64,000 bases of DNA from Euwallacea fornicatus (Eukaryota > Arthropoda > Insecta > Coleoptera > Curculionidae), in NCBI RefSeq assembly GCF_040115645.1, contig NC_089561.1, forward strand, positions 2,294,001 through 2,358,000. Reading direction: 5' to 3'. Positions 27,801 through 35,864 of the stretch are shown here, piece after piece. The notes beneath the pieces were generated by a model. It was given only the letters and a program-made list of their open reading frames with translations. It was not told the origin of the DNA and searched no databases. The position numbers were made by a program, and so were the translations under genes. Within the stretch, counting starts at the first letter, position 1. Each line of letters begins with the position of its first letter.

Positions 27801-30800
27801 AATTTGCTGACGCACCTGGATGTAAGAGGGTGTTCAGTACTTAGCCTTTTAAAAGTTTCATGTTTTGCTTGTGAAACTTAATGTATTCCACATGCAGGAA
27901 GTTAAGTCTCAAACTTTGCGCACCATTTCACGTTTGATGAAACTCATCAAACTTCTTCCAGAATCTGGCCGCGTTCTGTGTGAACTTCCAGAGATTCGGG
28001 TTTTCAACTTATGCATTGACTCGCAACTTTCATCATTTTCTAAACAAAGTTTTGCGTTTCAACATGGCGATGGAATATCAATATCGGATCGAAAATGATG
28101 GTATAATATTTCCCCACTGCTTGGTCATCGCCTGGAAGCCTAAGTAATAAACCCTCAAAAATATTTACTCCCAACGTATAATGGATGTGACAGACGTAGA
28201 GACCGAAAAACGTTGTGGGGTCTCTCCCCAGGAAACATGATTTAACTGGCTAGACGCTTTGGGTCTTTTGGTCCGCAGAGCGCTTTCCATCAAGGCCATA
28301 TTGTTTGATCAAATTTGCAGACTTTTTTTCAAAGGTTTTAAGTTACAGACAGGTTATTCTCTCCCCGTCGTTTAACGTGAGCATTTCCTCCGTTTGTCCG
28401 GTTTTGCCCGCCGAGAGCTTTTTTCTCGCTTTCCCAATTTGCCCGCGGGGCTGGACGAAATGAAAACGCCGAGGAAATTTTTGATGGAAAACAAGAGCCC
28501 TTTGAACCTCGAGGGGCCGGACGGACGGGCCGAGGGAGCAAAGGGTAATATCGGGGCTAATATACTTTCCGACAAGATTTATAGAACGCTAAAGGTCGGA
28601 AATATAGTAGGGAGACGGTTATCGATAACCGGACCCGTGAGAACACCACTGATTGGATTTGGGGTTTTGTTTGATATGTACTTTCGCCTCGAGAAAAATA
28701 CACTTTAACCCGTGGTAGAGACCCGAAGGAGAATTTCCAAAAGGCGCCGATGTAAATGTCCTTTTGCCATTTTTTTAATGCAGCGCAGCTGGGACATCTC
28801 GCTAGTATCGTGCGGTTTCTGAAGGTTGAGGACCAATCCTCAAAAGGTGCATGGTAACCGCAACAAAACCACCTTAACCAAAATGTTCCGCGATACTAGA
28901 TCACCTGCGAGTGAAATATCTATAAATTTTGATTTGATTAATTCAGGTTAGCTATTTGGACGCCGATTTTCCAAATTCTTCCAAAACTCCTTGAAAGTGG
29001 CGAATCACGACGGTTTGCCCCCTTGCAAAAATCCAGGTCGTTCTGCATTTAATCTAGAACTTATAGGCAAAATCGGCTTTAATGTCAGTTTGGAACTTAA
29101 TTAGCGCATTCGCCCTTTGATCAACAATATACAAAAGCACCTTCATTTCGCGATGGTTAGAATGGAACTTTTTCTCAAAATTGCCCCAAACTCGACCCAT
29201 TTGCATTTCGGAAGTTAAGACATTACTCGAGAAGCCACTCGCAGCTGTCAATAGACCTATTACGGAGCAATTAATTAGAATACAATTGGGCGTGATAAAT
29301 TATAGGGCGCACCTGTTCCATGCACGTTTCTCCAACCAAATTGATTCTGAAAGGCAATAAGGGTCTAATGTTTTCTTTGTTTTGCCGATCTGAGGTACAC
29401 GAAACTATCGAAGTAAAGTTTGCGGTCACAAAATTTCCCAATGGACACAGTCACACGCCCGCCTATTGAGACTAAAATTGTTTGAAATAACAAACCGAGA
29501 TACGGAAGTGAAACTTTCGACCAAGAATTGCTTCGAAATTGGGCCATGAGTGGTTTTCTCTCCTGGCTGTAACACATCCCGAGATATATTATTCACCCTG
29601 CTCCACACATAAACATGTAGTTGTTTGCGGGAAAAAAATGAAAAATGTGTGTCGCGCTAAGCATATATCGGGACCAAAAGCCGCTAGCACCTACTTTACA
29701 TTTAGATGGCGAAAAGCGACAAAAAAAAAGTCTAAAAGGGCATGTTCGTGAACTGGACCAGAGCACAACGCTGAGCCGCTTAAATTGGATATGCTTTTTG
29801 CATTTGTAGAAGTTTACAATTTTGTTGTGCTCCCCCGGTTTAATCCCCTTTTGTAAACTCGGGAAAGATCCCTAGATTTCCTCGTCAGAAGAGTAATTGA
29901 GGCAATTTGGACCGTTTCGATTTACCTAGAAACCTGAGCTATTTTTGCCAGAGAACTCCTGATTATTTTTCAACAAACTCCACACTTGCATTACCTCTTA
30001 CTCGGGATTTAAGAAAGGACTTTTATTAGAACAACTTTAATAATTTTTTGGTCGTAACTTGACAGGATGCTCGTAAAAGTTTATTTTAATAGATGGCCCT
30101 AAACCGTAACCGAGGTCGGAGATTTATCCATACGAAATCACGTCGTTTGTATGCCGCGCGGAAGTAATAAGCTCGACTTTAGGTCTACTTTTTTCAGGTT
30201 ATGAATTAGAGGAGAAGTTCGTTAATGCCAGGTCATGGATACCGAAAAGTGCCGATTTTTGTGTAGCTTCGTGAACTCATCGCGCCCGGAAAAATTCTTT
30301 AACATTTGGCAAACCCTAAATGCCGCAATAGTTAGTTTCCGTGCGTTTTACTGGCCAAGTGGTATTACCTTGCGGTAATTTTGGGTACCTATCGATCCCC
30401 CCTTCTTACAGCTTTTAGGGGCACTTTTACCCACTAAGGCCAAAACAAGACAAATCCCACCAATGCATATTTAATAGGGGCGAACGTGTTCAATCCAAAG
30501 ACTTACCGCTTTAATATTACGTCCCCGGCTCAAAATTTAAGTGTTTTAAATTCCGCGGTGCCTTCCGTGTATACTGCATCAACTTGGCCTTATTTCATTC
30601 TTACCTGCAACGAAAAAGCATTTAATTAGATTTAAAAAATGCAAAAATATGCGGGAACTTTTCACGTCTTTGCGCAATTTGGGAATTTAATAACGGGTGA
30701 TCATTAAAATAAAAACACGCAGTAATGCGTGGTGAAGCGTAAACGCAGGACTTTGATTACTCAATTTACGTTATCAAACATTTGACTTGCAGATGAACTG

Positions 30801-33800
30801 ATCCCAGACATGCTTCTCATATTTCAACATCAACTTGACTTTTTTTTGTGACCATCCTTTATATTGATTAAAAGTTAAGGCGTTGCGTTTGAACCAGTAA
30901 GGGCGCTTGTGGTCGTTTCTTTTCATTTAATTTTTAATTAAATAGTGAGGTGACAATCTGTCTCTAATTTTGACGAATAATAAATTATACGTCAACACCT
31001 CCGGATTACGGCTCAATTAAAACATGTAATTAACCCAAAAAGCGTGATGATTAATTCACTAAATCAATAATTAAAGTTAAAGCCAAAATTTCAGAAGTTC
31101 AATTTCAGGTCGGTAGCAGATTTTCTAGGGGGACAAAGATGTATGAAGGGAGATAATATCTGTGGCGCCATCTGTTGGAAGTGTCGCAAACTAAAAATCC
31201 GATAATCTTGAGGTTGGTCGCGCGATGGTGCCACGTATGCTCTTAAGGCGAATATTTTACCACAATTCTATGCCGTACACATTCAGGTTGAATGGAATAG
31301 AAGGAACGATGATAATTACAGCCATTAAATTCGCGTTTAATTTCACAATAACAGAAGTGTACCGAATTCAAGACGATCTCAAATCCTACGTAAAAGAGAA
31401 CAACTAATATCACATGAAACCATTCGACTAAATGCAAGAGAGTAGTCTGGGAATCCGTGTAATTAAAATTCGATTTGAGCACATTATGCTTTACATGCTT
31501 CACCAAACCCACCACTATTACTTCTGCATTACAATGGCAACGTAATTGCTTAATAATAAGCCCGAATATCTGAATTCCTTGATCCCATTTGTTAACTTCA
31601 TTTGGATCAAAAAGGCCAAAATATCAAGTAAAAATCGTGAAGGGAAAAATCAACACACCAAAATTTCAACAGTCTTCTTTGTTCAGTTAGTAAAAAATAC
31701 TGGTCTTTGACTACCACTAATTATCCAAAATTGGTATAGTAATAAACCATTATTTGCTGCTAGTGATGGGGCATGCAGGCCTGGCTTGAGCGGATAAAGA
31801 AGTGGGTTTCTAAACAATTTAAGCCAATGTCAAAAGAATCGTCAAACGATTATACACTGCCCAAATGAATCTAAGGAATAAGTGTAAGTTGGCTATAATC
31901 TTAAATTCATGCGGCTCTAAATAACCCCTCCAGCTCATTTAATTTTTTTCTTCAAGACATCGCCGATTTTTTTCATTTGAAACATGGGTCAAGTGACACC
32001 TCTAATTAAAGGTCTTTCAAAACTACATTCTTTTGTGTAGTGCGATTCAAAATCTATTGATTAGTATTTGAGAAAAACAGGCATAAATTTGGTAAAAAAT
32101 GCAATACAAACTCAATTAAATAGTATGTGACCAACGAGAAAACCCGTTTGTTGATAGGAAACTAGTTTGTTTTCCATTTTGGTACACGCAAACAGTCTTT
32201 GGGTTTAAAAAAAAATCATTTAAAAAAAAACATGAAAACATCCAAAAACTGTTGTGGACAGAAAATCGAAAACAAACCAATTTCTTATCAACAAACAAGT
32301 TTTTTCATCGCTTACGTACTAATTAACAGAGTTTCAATTTCATTTTTTACCAAATTCATATCGGTTTTTCTTAGAAACTAAACGATAGATTATGAATCGC
32401 AACACACCTAAAAATGCAGTTATGAAAGACCTTCAATTTGAGCCGTCACTTGATCCATGTTTCAATTTTAAAAAATCGGCGATTTTGGACTACCAGTGAC
32501 GTAAATATATAAGAGAAAAAATTTCGGAAGATAGTATTTTCTGTCTTATTTAATGCTGCTTTTGAATTTAAAAAGATGTTTAAAAATTAAAAAGGGGCAG
32601 GGGAAGGGGGGGGGGGGGAATGTAGAATTTCGTGCCGCACAGTATATATAAGACTATTAATTTACATAAATTTTCTTCAATACCTCGAGCTACCACCACG
32701 AGCATTAATTCGAGCATGGCAACATCTTGGCACACTCAAAATGACCCGATCTATAGCATCTCGTAGTAAAAGTTGCCTTTTCTCCCTGAGGATGTTCTGA
32801 AGAGCTAAACTGCCATCAACACGCGCAGAGAGAGGATTGACTTGCCTTTGCAGCATGTCCCATACGTGCTCTATGGAGTTGAAGTCGGGTGATTGTGGTG
32901 GCCGTTTGATAAGAGTTACATTGTTGTTCCTGGCCCAACGCGTAGCAGCCTGGCTAACATGTGGACGAGCATTATCTTGCATATAGGAGTTCTGGGTCAG
33001 CAACATATGCAGAACGAAGGGCAACAAATTTGAACACATAATCTTATGTCGCAATTGGTTCAGCGTTTATGGCAAACGAGCTCGGTTCGATTGTGCAATG
33101 TAATAGCACCGCGTACTGTGATCGAACCTCCTCAATAATTATGACTTCCTGAAAATGCCTCTCTCGTTCTAACCGTTGTATTTCATGCCAAACGCGTTGC
33201 TTTCGTGTATCAGATCGAAATCTAAACCGAGACTCATCCAAGAATAACACGTTGACCCATTCTCCAATATGAGGACTTTTTAACAATAAACTTTATTCCC
33301 TCGATTATGTTGAGCAGTGTAATGATCAGAGCTAGCGTTTGCGATGAGTGGGTGCAAGAGTAAATGCGGATATTATGAAGAAACCCATCATCTTTGTGGA
33401 TATCTAAGACTTATTACATAATATAAAAAAATTACTTTGTGGTCTAGACAGGGCCGGCCTTAACAGGTCTGGCCATTGGACGAAATTTTAAATTACTGCA
33501 GCTACCCCTCAAGAAAAATTGTCGCCTTATCCCCCCGCCCGGTACTGGGTGTATAGGATCTGGACTCATTAGTATTCTGATGATTGAGCAAAATCTAAAT
33601 ATCAGAAATTAATTTATCAAGAGAAGCCAGTATGCAAGAGGAGCAACCATGGAACACTCAGAGTTTCTGCTGATGACCAACATATAATATCAATGAAACC
33701 CCCAAACCATGTAAATTTCCAGCTCTGACAAAGGAGTGTAGGATCTTACTAGACTGGTTCTCTGTATTTATTGAGATACTGAACATGTGTCTTTTATCAA

Positions 33801-35864
33801 GCGTTACCTAACTGTATATATTAAAGTAGGCGACAAAATGTATGGATCTAGAGTTACATTTGCATTGATTATGCTGGCTGAATATGTACACAATTCATGT
33901 CCCAAATTTACGTATTCGTTATTGAATAATAGAAGACTAGGATGCTGGACTATGCCAGGTACCTTAATGTTTGCATGCAGGGCCGGCCTTACCAAGTCTG
34001 GCACTGAGCGAAATTTTTTTATCACTACCCACCAGACCCCCCCCCCCCAAAAAAAAACACTGACCAAGAAATTCCGTTGCCATTCCTGGTCTGCCGCCCA
34101 AACTCATCCCCGCCTCTTTTTTTTTAAATTGTAAAGGAAAAGACACACATAAAAAGTAGAGGCTAGTGACCAACAATAGCGCCCTTAGGGGCTCAACCAA
34201 CCCACCCTTCTACATCACCACAAAATCGTTAAATAATTTCCATAAAAAAAAAAATGTTAGTACCAAAAGCATGATTTTCCCAAAAAGACAGTTATCAGCA
34301 GAATTGTAGCTAAACCATTTGTCTCCAAATGATACATGCATATTCAACATATTTCGTGATATATTCCTTGCCTACTTTCAAAAACAATATTAAAAATCAA
34401 TATGATAATGAGACCGGCACCTCCCTGGCTCTTTCAAGTTTATCAGGGAGTTTGCTAGTGCATAAGACTCATTAACAATGTGTACCAGCATCTCACCAAT
34501 GAGAGAAAAATTTAATATATATATATATATAGACTTTTAGAATATTTTGTTCATTTTGATGTATTACCTCTCACCTACACCACATGAATACTTAATCTGA
34601 GGCTATTAAGGAAACTACCATACAAGGGAAAGGTGTTTATAGTGGCTACTCTTAATATGCTCTGTGACATGTAATCTCCTCAAAGTACATCTGCATATGA
34701 AATAACTTTCATCCACGCGGGAGAAATGGAACAAGAAATGGAACTAGGATGGGCATATGTTACTAGATGCAGACCAATGCTGGTGTAACTCGGGGTTTAA
34801 CTCTTAGATGACCCAATCAAAAAATTACTTTTGCTATACATATGAAGCTCAGAACTAGCAGTAGATAACTGTTGATTTTTTTTGTACCCTCAAACTCTGC
34901 TGAAATGTGTCGAAGTACCTTGACTATGTACAGTAAAATACCTCAACAATCTACCTTGCAGTTAGGTGCTAAAGTTTACCTCCTTTTATGCCATTATTTT
35001 TGACAAATTGAAATGTGATGAATTTATGTCTGGAGCTCTCGGGATACAATTATGCAACTGTATGTTGTCATTAAGGCATAAATTCATGGAGTTTTGGCCC
35101 CTTTAGGGTTCGATACTCAAGAAACATGAAATGCTCAAGAACTGAGGAGATTAAGTTAATGGATGATCATTAAAAAATACTTGAAATATCTGAGGCATGT
35201 CTGGAGTCTATTCATCTGTTAGTCAGATGTTTGATGACAAATAGTAAATTGCTTAATCAAGGATCTATATTTATGTTTAAATTTTAATAATCTGTTATTT
35301 CCTCATGTAGGTACTTAAGTATAACTCAAAAATGTGGCTGTTCTGGTAACCAAGGAAACATCATGATAAGGAGAGAGATGACTAAATGAAGTATTGCCCA
35401 TTGGTCAAAGGAAGACCATGGGATAACTCCACTTTGGGGATAAGGAGGTCTCTGACATTACGATGAAAGTGGCTATGAGTGAAAATAGGTCTTCTGTTAA
35501 GGTTTTTGTGGAATTCTAGAGCGATCCGGCCTTAGGACCAAAGAAATTGTGAAAGAATCAATAATGGGCCTAAAAGTAAAAAGCGGCGTTGAACCCGCGC
35601 CTGTCAGAGCCTTACCTGTGGCAAATTTGCTGCTATTTGTCTCTGGAGAGAGTCCCGTTCCTTTTCGACTTCCGTCAATTTTATTTCGGTCTCCCCAAGA
35701 CGCTCCTGTGTCTCCCGCAAACTGTCCATCAACTTGTCTCTTTCGTCAAGCATTGACACCATTAGCTGCTCGAAATTTGCATCCTCGCCGGAAAACTGCG
35801 AACTCCTCTGGCTAATGCTGTCCTCCGATATTGTCGGCATCACGTCGCACATCATATTCCACAT
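547..35864 (-). CDS. Liprin-alpha: Liprin-alpha, 5' part of gene (11 coding exons; continues beyond left edge)
   Basis: Liprin-alpha (PPFIA family) is a presynaptic active-zone scaffold. It binds LAR-type receptor tyrosine phosphatases, ELKS, RIM and kinesin-3. Eleven minus-strand exons join without a frame break: 35616-35864, 6494-6595, 4059-4223, 3932-4006, 3758-3874, 3460-3552, 3062-3349, 2285-2410, 1397-1788, 1076-1336 and 547-835. Together they give 2157 nt, or 719 codons. The N-terminus MWNMMCDVMPTISEDS, then EFATLTKEL, LLLEHLECLVSRHERSLR and LLSPSGHTDAQTLAMMLQEQ are family signatures in the expected order. This part is almost entirely coiled coil. The three C-terminal SAM domains are not in the window and should lie past the left edge, since the last donor (gtgagc at 541-546) is intact. 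Intron 1 is ~29 kb, while the other exons are packed into 6 kb. Gene identity is very secure. Exon ends are read from GT/AG sites. Confidence 0.96.
1076..1336 (-). CDS. Liprin-alpha: Liprin-alpha exon 10 (residues 536-622)
   Basis: A 261-nt exon. Its first base completes Arg, then SLSPNAVDPSNFSRS follows, then a Ser/Arg-rich linker, MTEHEWEKMQQAHVLANVQQ and an acidic segment DAEGDDNDSLF. It corresponds to the LGDHEWNRTQQIGVLSS and DIDDDD region of human PPFIA1. Ends in phase 2 at donor gtatgt. Confidence 0.94.
1397..1788 (-). CDS. Liprin-alpha: Liprin-alpha exon 9 (residues 406-535 plus 2 nt)
   Basis: A 392-nt exon starting AQERHGSAEDRIQRLEANLD (human: AEERHGNIEERMRHLEGQLE) and running through LKMNEDHNSRLSATVDKLLS and HLKERMHALQEKNNLTQEL. 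It ends QQTDALT plus the first two bases of an Arg codon at donor gtacat. The next exon supplies the third base. Confidence 0.95.
1789..3061. other. Liprin-alpha introns 8 and 7 (with exon 8 between them)
   Basis: Apart from exon 8 (2285-2410), this stretch is AT-rich intron. The only motif noted is a GATAGATGGCACC site at 2908-2920, discussed as a CTCF-like motif. Confidence 0.6.
2285..2410 (-). CDS. Liprin-alpha: Liprin-alpha exon 8 (residues 364-405)
   Basis: Forty-two codons, phase 0/0: LHEEKIAAIQEKLELAEQKL then AQYSKLPEMEEQLKQRMEAL and TQ. It matches QLQERLELAEQKLQQ and EVEAELAQRIAALTK of vertebrate liprins. Donor gtgaga, acceptor gtttcag. Confidence 0.95.
3062..3349 (-). CDS. Liprin-alpha: Liprin-alpha exon 7 (residues 268-363)
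   Basis: Ninety-six codons, phase 0/0. Long coiled coil containing NRMGELEENLSKAQKELLKA, QKEDQEERIATLEKRYLNAQ and RESTSLHDLNEKLEQEL, matching the human QKEDMEERITTLEKRYLSAQ region nearly residue for residue. Donor gtattt, acceptor ctttttag. Confidence 0.96.
3460..3552 (-). CDS. Liprin-alpha: Liprin-alpha exon 6 (residues 237-267)
   Basis: Thirty-one codons, phase 0/0: AVKPRLTNGGVEGESAESAR then IADLQQALEQQ. It corresponds to the LSNGS...IVELQELLEKQ segment of vertebrate liprins. Donor gtgggt, acceptor cacgcag. Confidence 0.9.
3758..3874 (-). CDS. Liprin-alpha: Liprin-alpha exon 5 (residues 198-236)
   Basis: Thirty-nine codons, phase 0/0, starting LQNVKQGLPPSSTPAIEDK. This is a less conserved, Pro/Ser/Asp-rich linker between coiled-coil blocks. 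Assignment rests on its position, its intact splice sites (acceptor tttttag, donor gtatga) and the open frame. Confidence 0.88.
3932..4006 (-). CDS. Liprin-alpha: Liprin-alpha exon 4 (residues 173-197)
   Basis: Twenty-five codons, phase 0/0: VRERLRVALERNSSLEEEL followed by ATTKEE. Acceptor tttag, donor gtgatt. Continues the coiled coil directly from the previous exon. Confidence 0.93.
4059..4223 (-). CDS. Liprin-alpha: Liprin-alpha exon 3 (residues 118-172)
   Basis: Fifty-five codons, phase 0/0. It encodes LLLEHLECLVSRHERSLR, then MTVVKRQAAAQSGVSSE and EVLKALKSLFEHHKALDEK, the most conserved stretch of the liprin-alpha N-terminal half. The donor (gtagaa) is weak but gives the correct join to VRERLR in the next exon. 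Confidence 0.95.
4224..6493. other. Liprin-alpha intron 2, contains a tRNA-Ala gene
   Basis: Intron of ~2.3 kb. It contains tRNA-Ala copy 1 (4650-4722). A GC-richer block at 5240-5480 carries overlapping short frames on both strands, and I found no splice-supported exon there. It may be conserved noncoding DNA. Confidence 0.6.
4650..4722 (-). tRNA. tRNA-Ala (AGC), copy 1
   Basis: A 73-nt cloverleaf with acceptor stem GGGGGCG/CGCCTCC and discriminator A. The anticodon loop reads CTTAGCATG (anticodon AGC), with A box TAGCTCAGATGG and B box GGATCGATACC. The T loop begins with A instead of T, as is usual in insect cytosolic tRNA-Ala. A T6 terminator (gttttttg) follows on the minus strand. The sequence is identical to the four other copies. 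It lies inside Liprin-alpha intron 2, in the same orientation as the host gene. Confidence 0.97.
6494..6595 (-). CDS. Liprin-alpha: Liprin-alpha exon 2 (residues 84-117)
   Basis: Thirty-four codons between ctgtttacag-type acceptor and gtaagt donor, phase 0 at both ends. It begins EFATLTKELNSSREQLLERE and ends ELKAERNNTR, matching the second coiled-coil block of liprins. Both the canonical exon 1 and the 22.9 kb exon can join to it in frame. Confidence 0.95.
7640..8065 (+). pseudogene. Tc1-like transposase remnant (frameshifted, stops)
   Basis: Decayed piece of a Tc1-family DD34E transposase. An upstream frame (7646-7876) has TGRTRIRTAARNYFLVLQAK, like the Tc1 linker after the first helix-turn-helix. 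At about 7872 another frame reads ARNRLHESGLRS, the typical second-HTH end. After a further shift RLAWAEEHQHWGVEELANVV leads into FVDECSF, the first catalytic Asp motif. A stop then precedes YIWHETGR. At least two frameshifts and stops are present. The second Asp and the Glu are missing, and no terminal repeats were found. It lies antisense in Liprin-alpha intron 1. Confidence 0.82.
15028..15703. mobile_element. Long inverted-repeat DNA transposon (676 bp), possibly mariner-like
   Basis: The left end (acagtgcgtaactgaatgtc, then ctggccaaacttcacc) is matched on the other strand by the right end (cagggggtacctgaatgctt, then tggccaaacttcatc). Similarity extends ~130 bp inward through gtaggtt...aatgc, ttcg and gagatacaggatgttgaa. 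A TA flanks both ends. Between the repeats a 77-codon frame (15206-15439) has a helix-rich, Lys-rich composition (QKWLLIKEYIRQHSVQHALL) that could be a transposase N-terminal helix-turn-helix. I cannot assign it to a family. Confidence 0.8.
15752..15824 (-). tRNA. tRNA-Ala (AGC), copy 2
   Basis: Identical in all 73 positions to copy 1, with a T7 terminator just downstream on the minus strand. Its 5' flank (15825 to about 15915) is a near-perfect inverted copy of the 5' flank of copy 5. A long inverted-repeat element ends about 50 bases from its 3' side. Confidence 0.97.
15825..15930 (-). repeat. 5' flank of tRNA-Ala copy 2, inverted duplicate of 25531-25636
   Basis: Reading away from the tRNA, the two flanks agree at about 87 of the first 88 bases, for example gttaccggtttttctcttg and gcggtaccagatcaat. 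They become patchy (gtcaacgcaacaggta against gtcaacacaaccagta) and then stop matching. Together with the tRNA this is a ~165 bp inverted duplication or a gene-conversion tract. Confidence 0.9.
21912..21984 (+). tRNA. tRNA-Ala (AGC), copy 3
   Basis: Identical 73-nt tRNA-Ala on the plus strand, antisense to the host Liprin-alpha intron. Followed by ctttttgc, a T5 terminator. The flanks do not resemble those of copies 2 and 5. Confidence 0.97.
22899..23165 (-). CDS. Candidate alternative first coding exon of Liprin-alpha with poly-Asn tract
   Basis: This 89-codon open segment starts MFFSLNNNLNN, has an in-frame stop (TGA) eight codons upstream of the Met, and ends at a strong phase-0 donor (AAG|gtaagt). 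That is the same phase and strand as Liprin-alpha exon 1, and it lies inside intron 1, so it could splice straight to the EFATLTKEL exon at 6494-6595. The protein is low-complexity (seven Asn in a row, then Pro/Ser/Thr/Gly) followed by a well-composed helix, METLQAFLREHGNECIKQ. A possible acceptor (ctatgcag) lies at 23191, but inclusion after exon 1 would hit a stop within five codons, so use as a first coding exon fits better. The link to Liprin-alpha is inferred from position and phase only. Confidence 0.6.
24163..24235 (+). tRNA. tRNA-Ala (AGC), copy 4
   Basis: Identical 73-nt tRNA-Ala on the plus strand, followed by a T6 terminator. A ~585 bp inverted-repeat element begins about 200 bases downstream. 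Confidence 0.97.
24430..25014. mobile_element. MITE with ~110 bp terminal inverted repeats
   Basis: The left end tacaggatgcttctcaatga is mirrored at the right end (tacacggtgtttcttaatgg on the reverse strand). Shared internal blocks are gtgaaatgggtg/tgaaatgggtg, ttattttaagataaaaactt and ttgcttc.attttaattt. The interior (~360 bp) is AT-rich with no transposase frame, so this is a non-autonomous element. It lies between tRNA-Ala copies 4 and 5. Confidence 0.85.
25141..25330. repeat. Diverged noncoding direct repeat, copy A
   Basis: About 190 bp matching copy B (27531-27720) in the same orientation with ordered shared blocks: caattagcaaata, agaaata.tgatttcaata, atataaaagccctt or its variant ctataaaagcccttta, and gattaactatgacct. 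Divergence is spread as substitutions and small gaps. There is no open frame and there are no terminal repeats. Confidence 0.8.
25531..25636 (+). repeat. 5' flank of tRNA-Ala copy 5, inverted duplicate of 15825-15930
   Basis: Partner of the block next to copy 2. One clear mismatch (aatgaattga against aatgcattga on the other copy) is seen in the first ~88 bases. Confidence 0.9.
25637..25709 (+). tRNA. tRNA-Ala (AGC), copy 5
   Basis: Identical 73-nt tRNA-Ala on the plus strand, followed by a T7 terminator. About 90 bases of its 5' flank are shared, inverted, with copy 2 at 15.8 kb. The shared block therefore includes the presumed 5'-flanking Pol III control region. Confidence 0.97.
26890..27070. 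other. GC-rich, CpG-rich noncoding block
   Basis: It stands out from AT-rich surroundings with many CG dinucleotides (ccgcggaaattcgccgcaat, acgcgtcccggcgtcccgac). A 60-codon frame crosses it but has no start context, splice support or recognisable motif. It may be a regulatory element. Confidence 0.4.
27531..27720. repeat. Diverged noncoding direct repeat, copy B
   Basis: Second copy of the block at 25141-25330, about 2.4 kb away. The TATAAAAG core and the gattaactatgacct end are the best preserved parts, which suggests either an old transposon fragment or a duplicated regulatory element. Confidence 0.8.
31959..32483. mobile_element. Foldback element (two ~260 bp arms, hinge near 32215)
   Basis: The left arm starts atcgccgattttttt...gaaacatgggtcaagtgac and is repeated, inverted, by the right arm, which reads gtcacttgatccatgtttca...aaaaatcggcgat. 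Matching blocks continue through aaaggtctttc, tttggtaaaaaatg, cttgtttgttgata and gtttgttttc to an A/T-rich hinge. Arm identity looks like roughly 80%. No transposase frame is present. The whole element could form a long hairpin in the Liprin-alpha pre-mRNA. Confidence 0.88.
32606..32618. repeat. Poly(G) run of 13
   Basis: An uninterrupted G tract in the intron, next to the Tc1-type pseudogene; a likely sequencing-length-uncertain site. Confidence 0.9.
32677..33286 (-). pseudogene. Tc1-like (DD34E) transposase, N-terminally truncated and frameshifted
   Basis: Two overlapping minus-strand frames make the C-terminal two-thirds of a Tc1-family transposase. The frame at 33044-33286 has VNVLFLDESRFRFRSDTRKQ (first catalytic Asp) and RVWHEIQRLERERHFQEV. 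The frame at 32677-33054 has SYMQDNARPHVSQAATRWAR (second Asp), PPQSPDFNSIEHVWDMLQRQ (catalytic Glu) and the usual C-terminal helix. A frameshift and a stop near 33050 separate them. The DNA-binding N-terminus is absent and I did not find terminal repeats. It lies in the same strand as the host intron. Confidence 0.92.
33444..33510. repeat. Short direct repeat, copy 1 (core agggccggcctta)
   Basis: Shares cagggccggcctta.c..gtctgg, then gcgaaattt or gacgaaattttaa, with the block at 33976, in the same orientation ~530 bp away. Probably part of a dispersed repeat; the ends were not defined. Confidence 0.55.
33976..34050. repeat. Short direct repeat, copy 2, followed by C12/A9 run
   Basis: Second copy of the ggccggcctta block. 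It is followed by a 12-base C run (34037-34048) and an A run. Confidence 0.55.
34515..34531. repeat. (AT)n microsatellite
   Basis: About eight AT units in intron 1. Confidence 0.9.
35616..35864 (-). CDS. Liprin-alpha: Liprin-alpha exon 1 (start codon, residues 1-83)
   Basis: Starts at ATG 35864 with MWNMMCDVMP, the conserved arthropod liprin start (vertebrates start at the second MM). It contains FEQLMVSMLDERDKLMDSLR, the first coiled-coil block, and ends LPQ at a phase-0 donor (gtaagg). The reading frame is open slightly upstream in other frames, but conservation supports this Met. Confidence 0.95.

Larger units (their letters stand above)
23191..35610. other. Liprin-alpha intron 1, right part
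   Basis: About 12 kb of intron. Contents supported: tRNA-Ala copies 4 and 5, a MITE (24430-25014), duplicated noncoding blocks at 25141 and 27531, GC-rich blocks at 26890-27070 and 28375-28560, a foldback element (31959-32483), a Tc1-type pseudogene (32677-33286) and short simple repeats. Nothing recognisable was seen in 28.7-31.9 kb or 34.2-35.6 kb. Confidence 0.6.

Noticed and set aside
28338..28708. Overlapping GC-rich frames on both strands
   Set aside because: Open frames on both strands come from the low stop frequency of a GC-rich patch; no motif or splice support.
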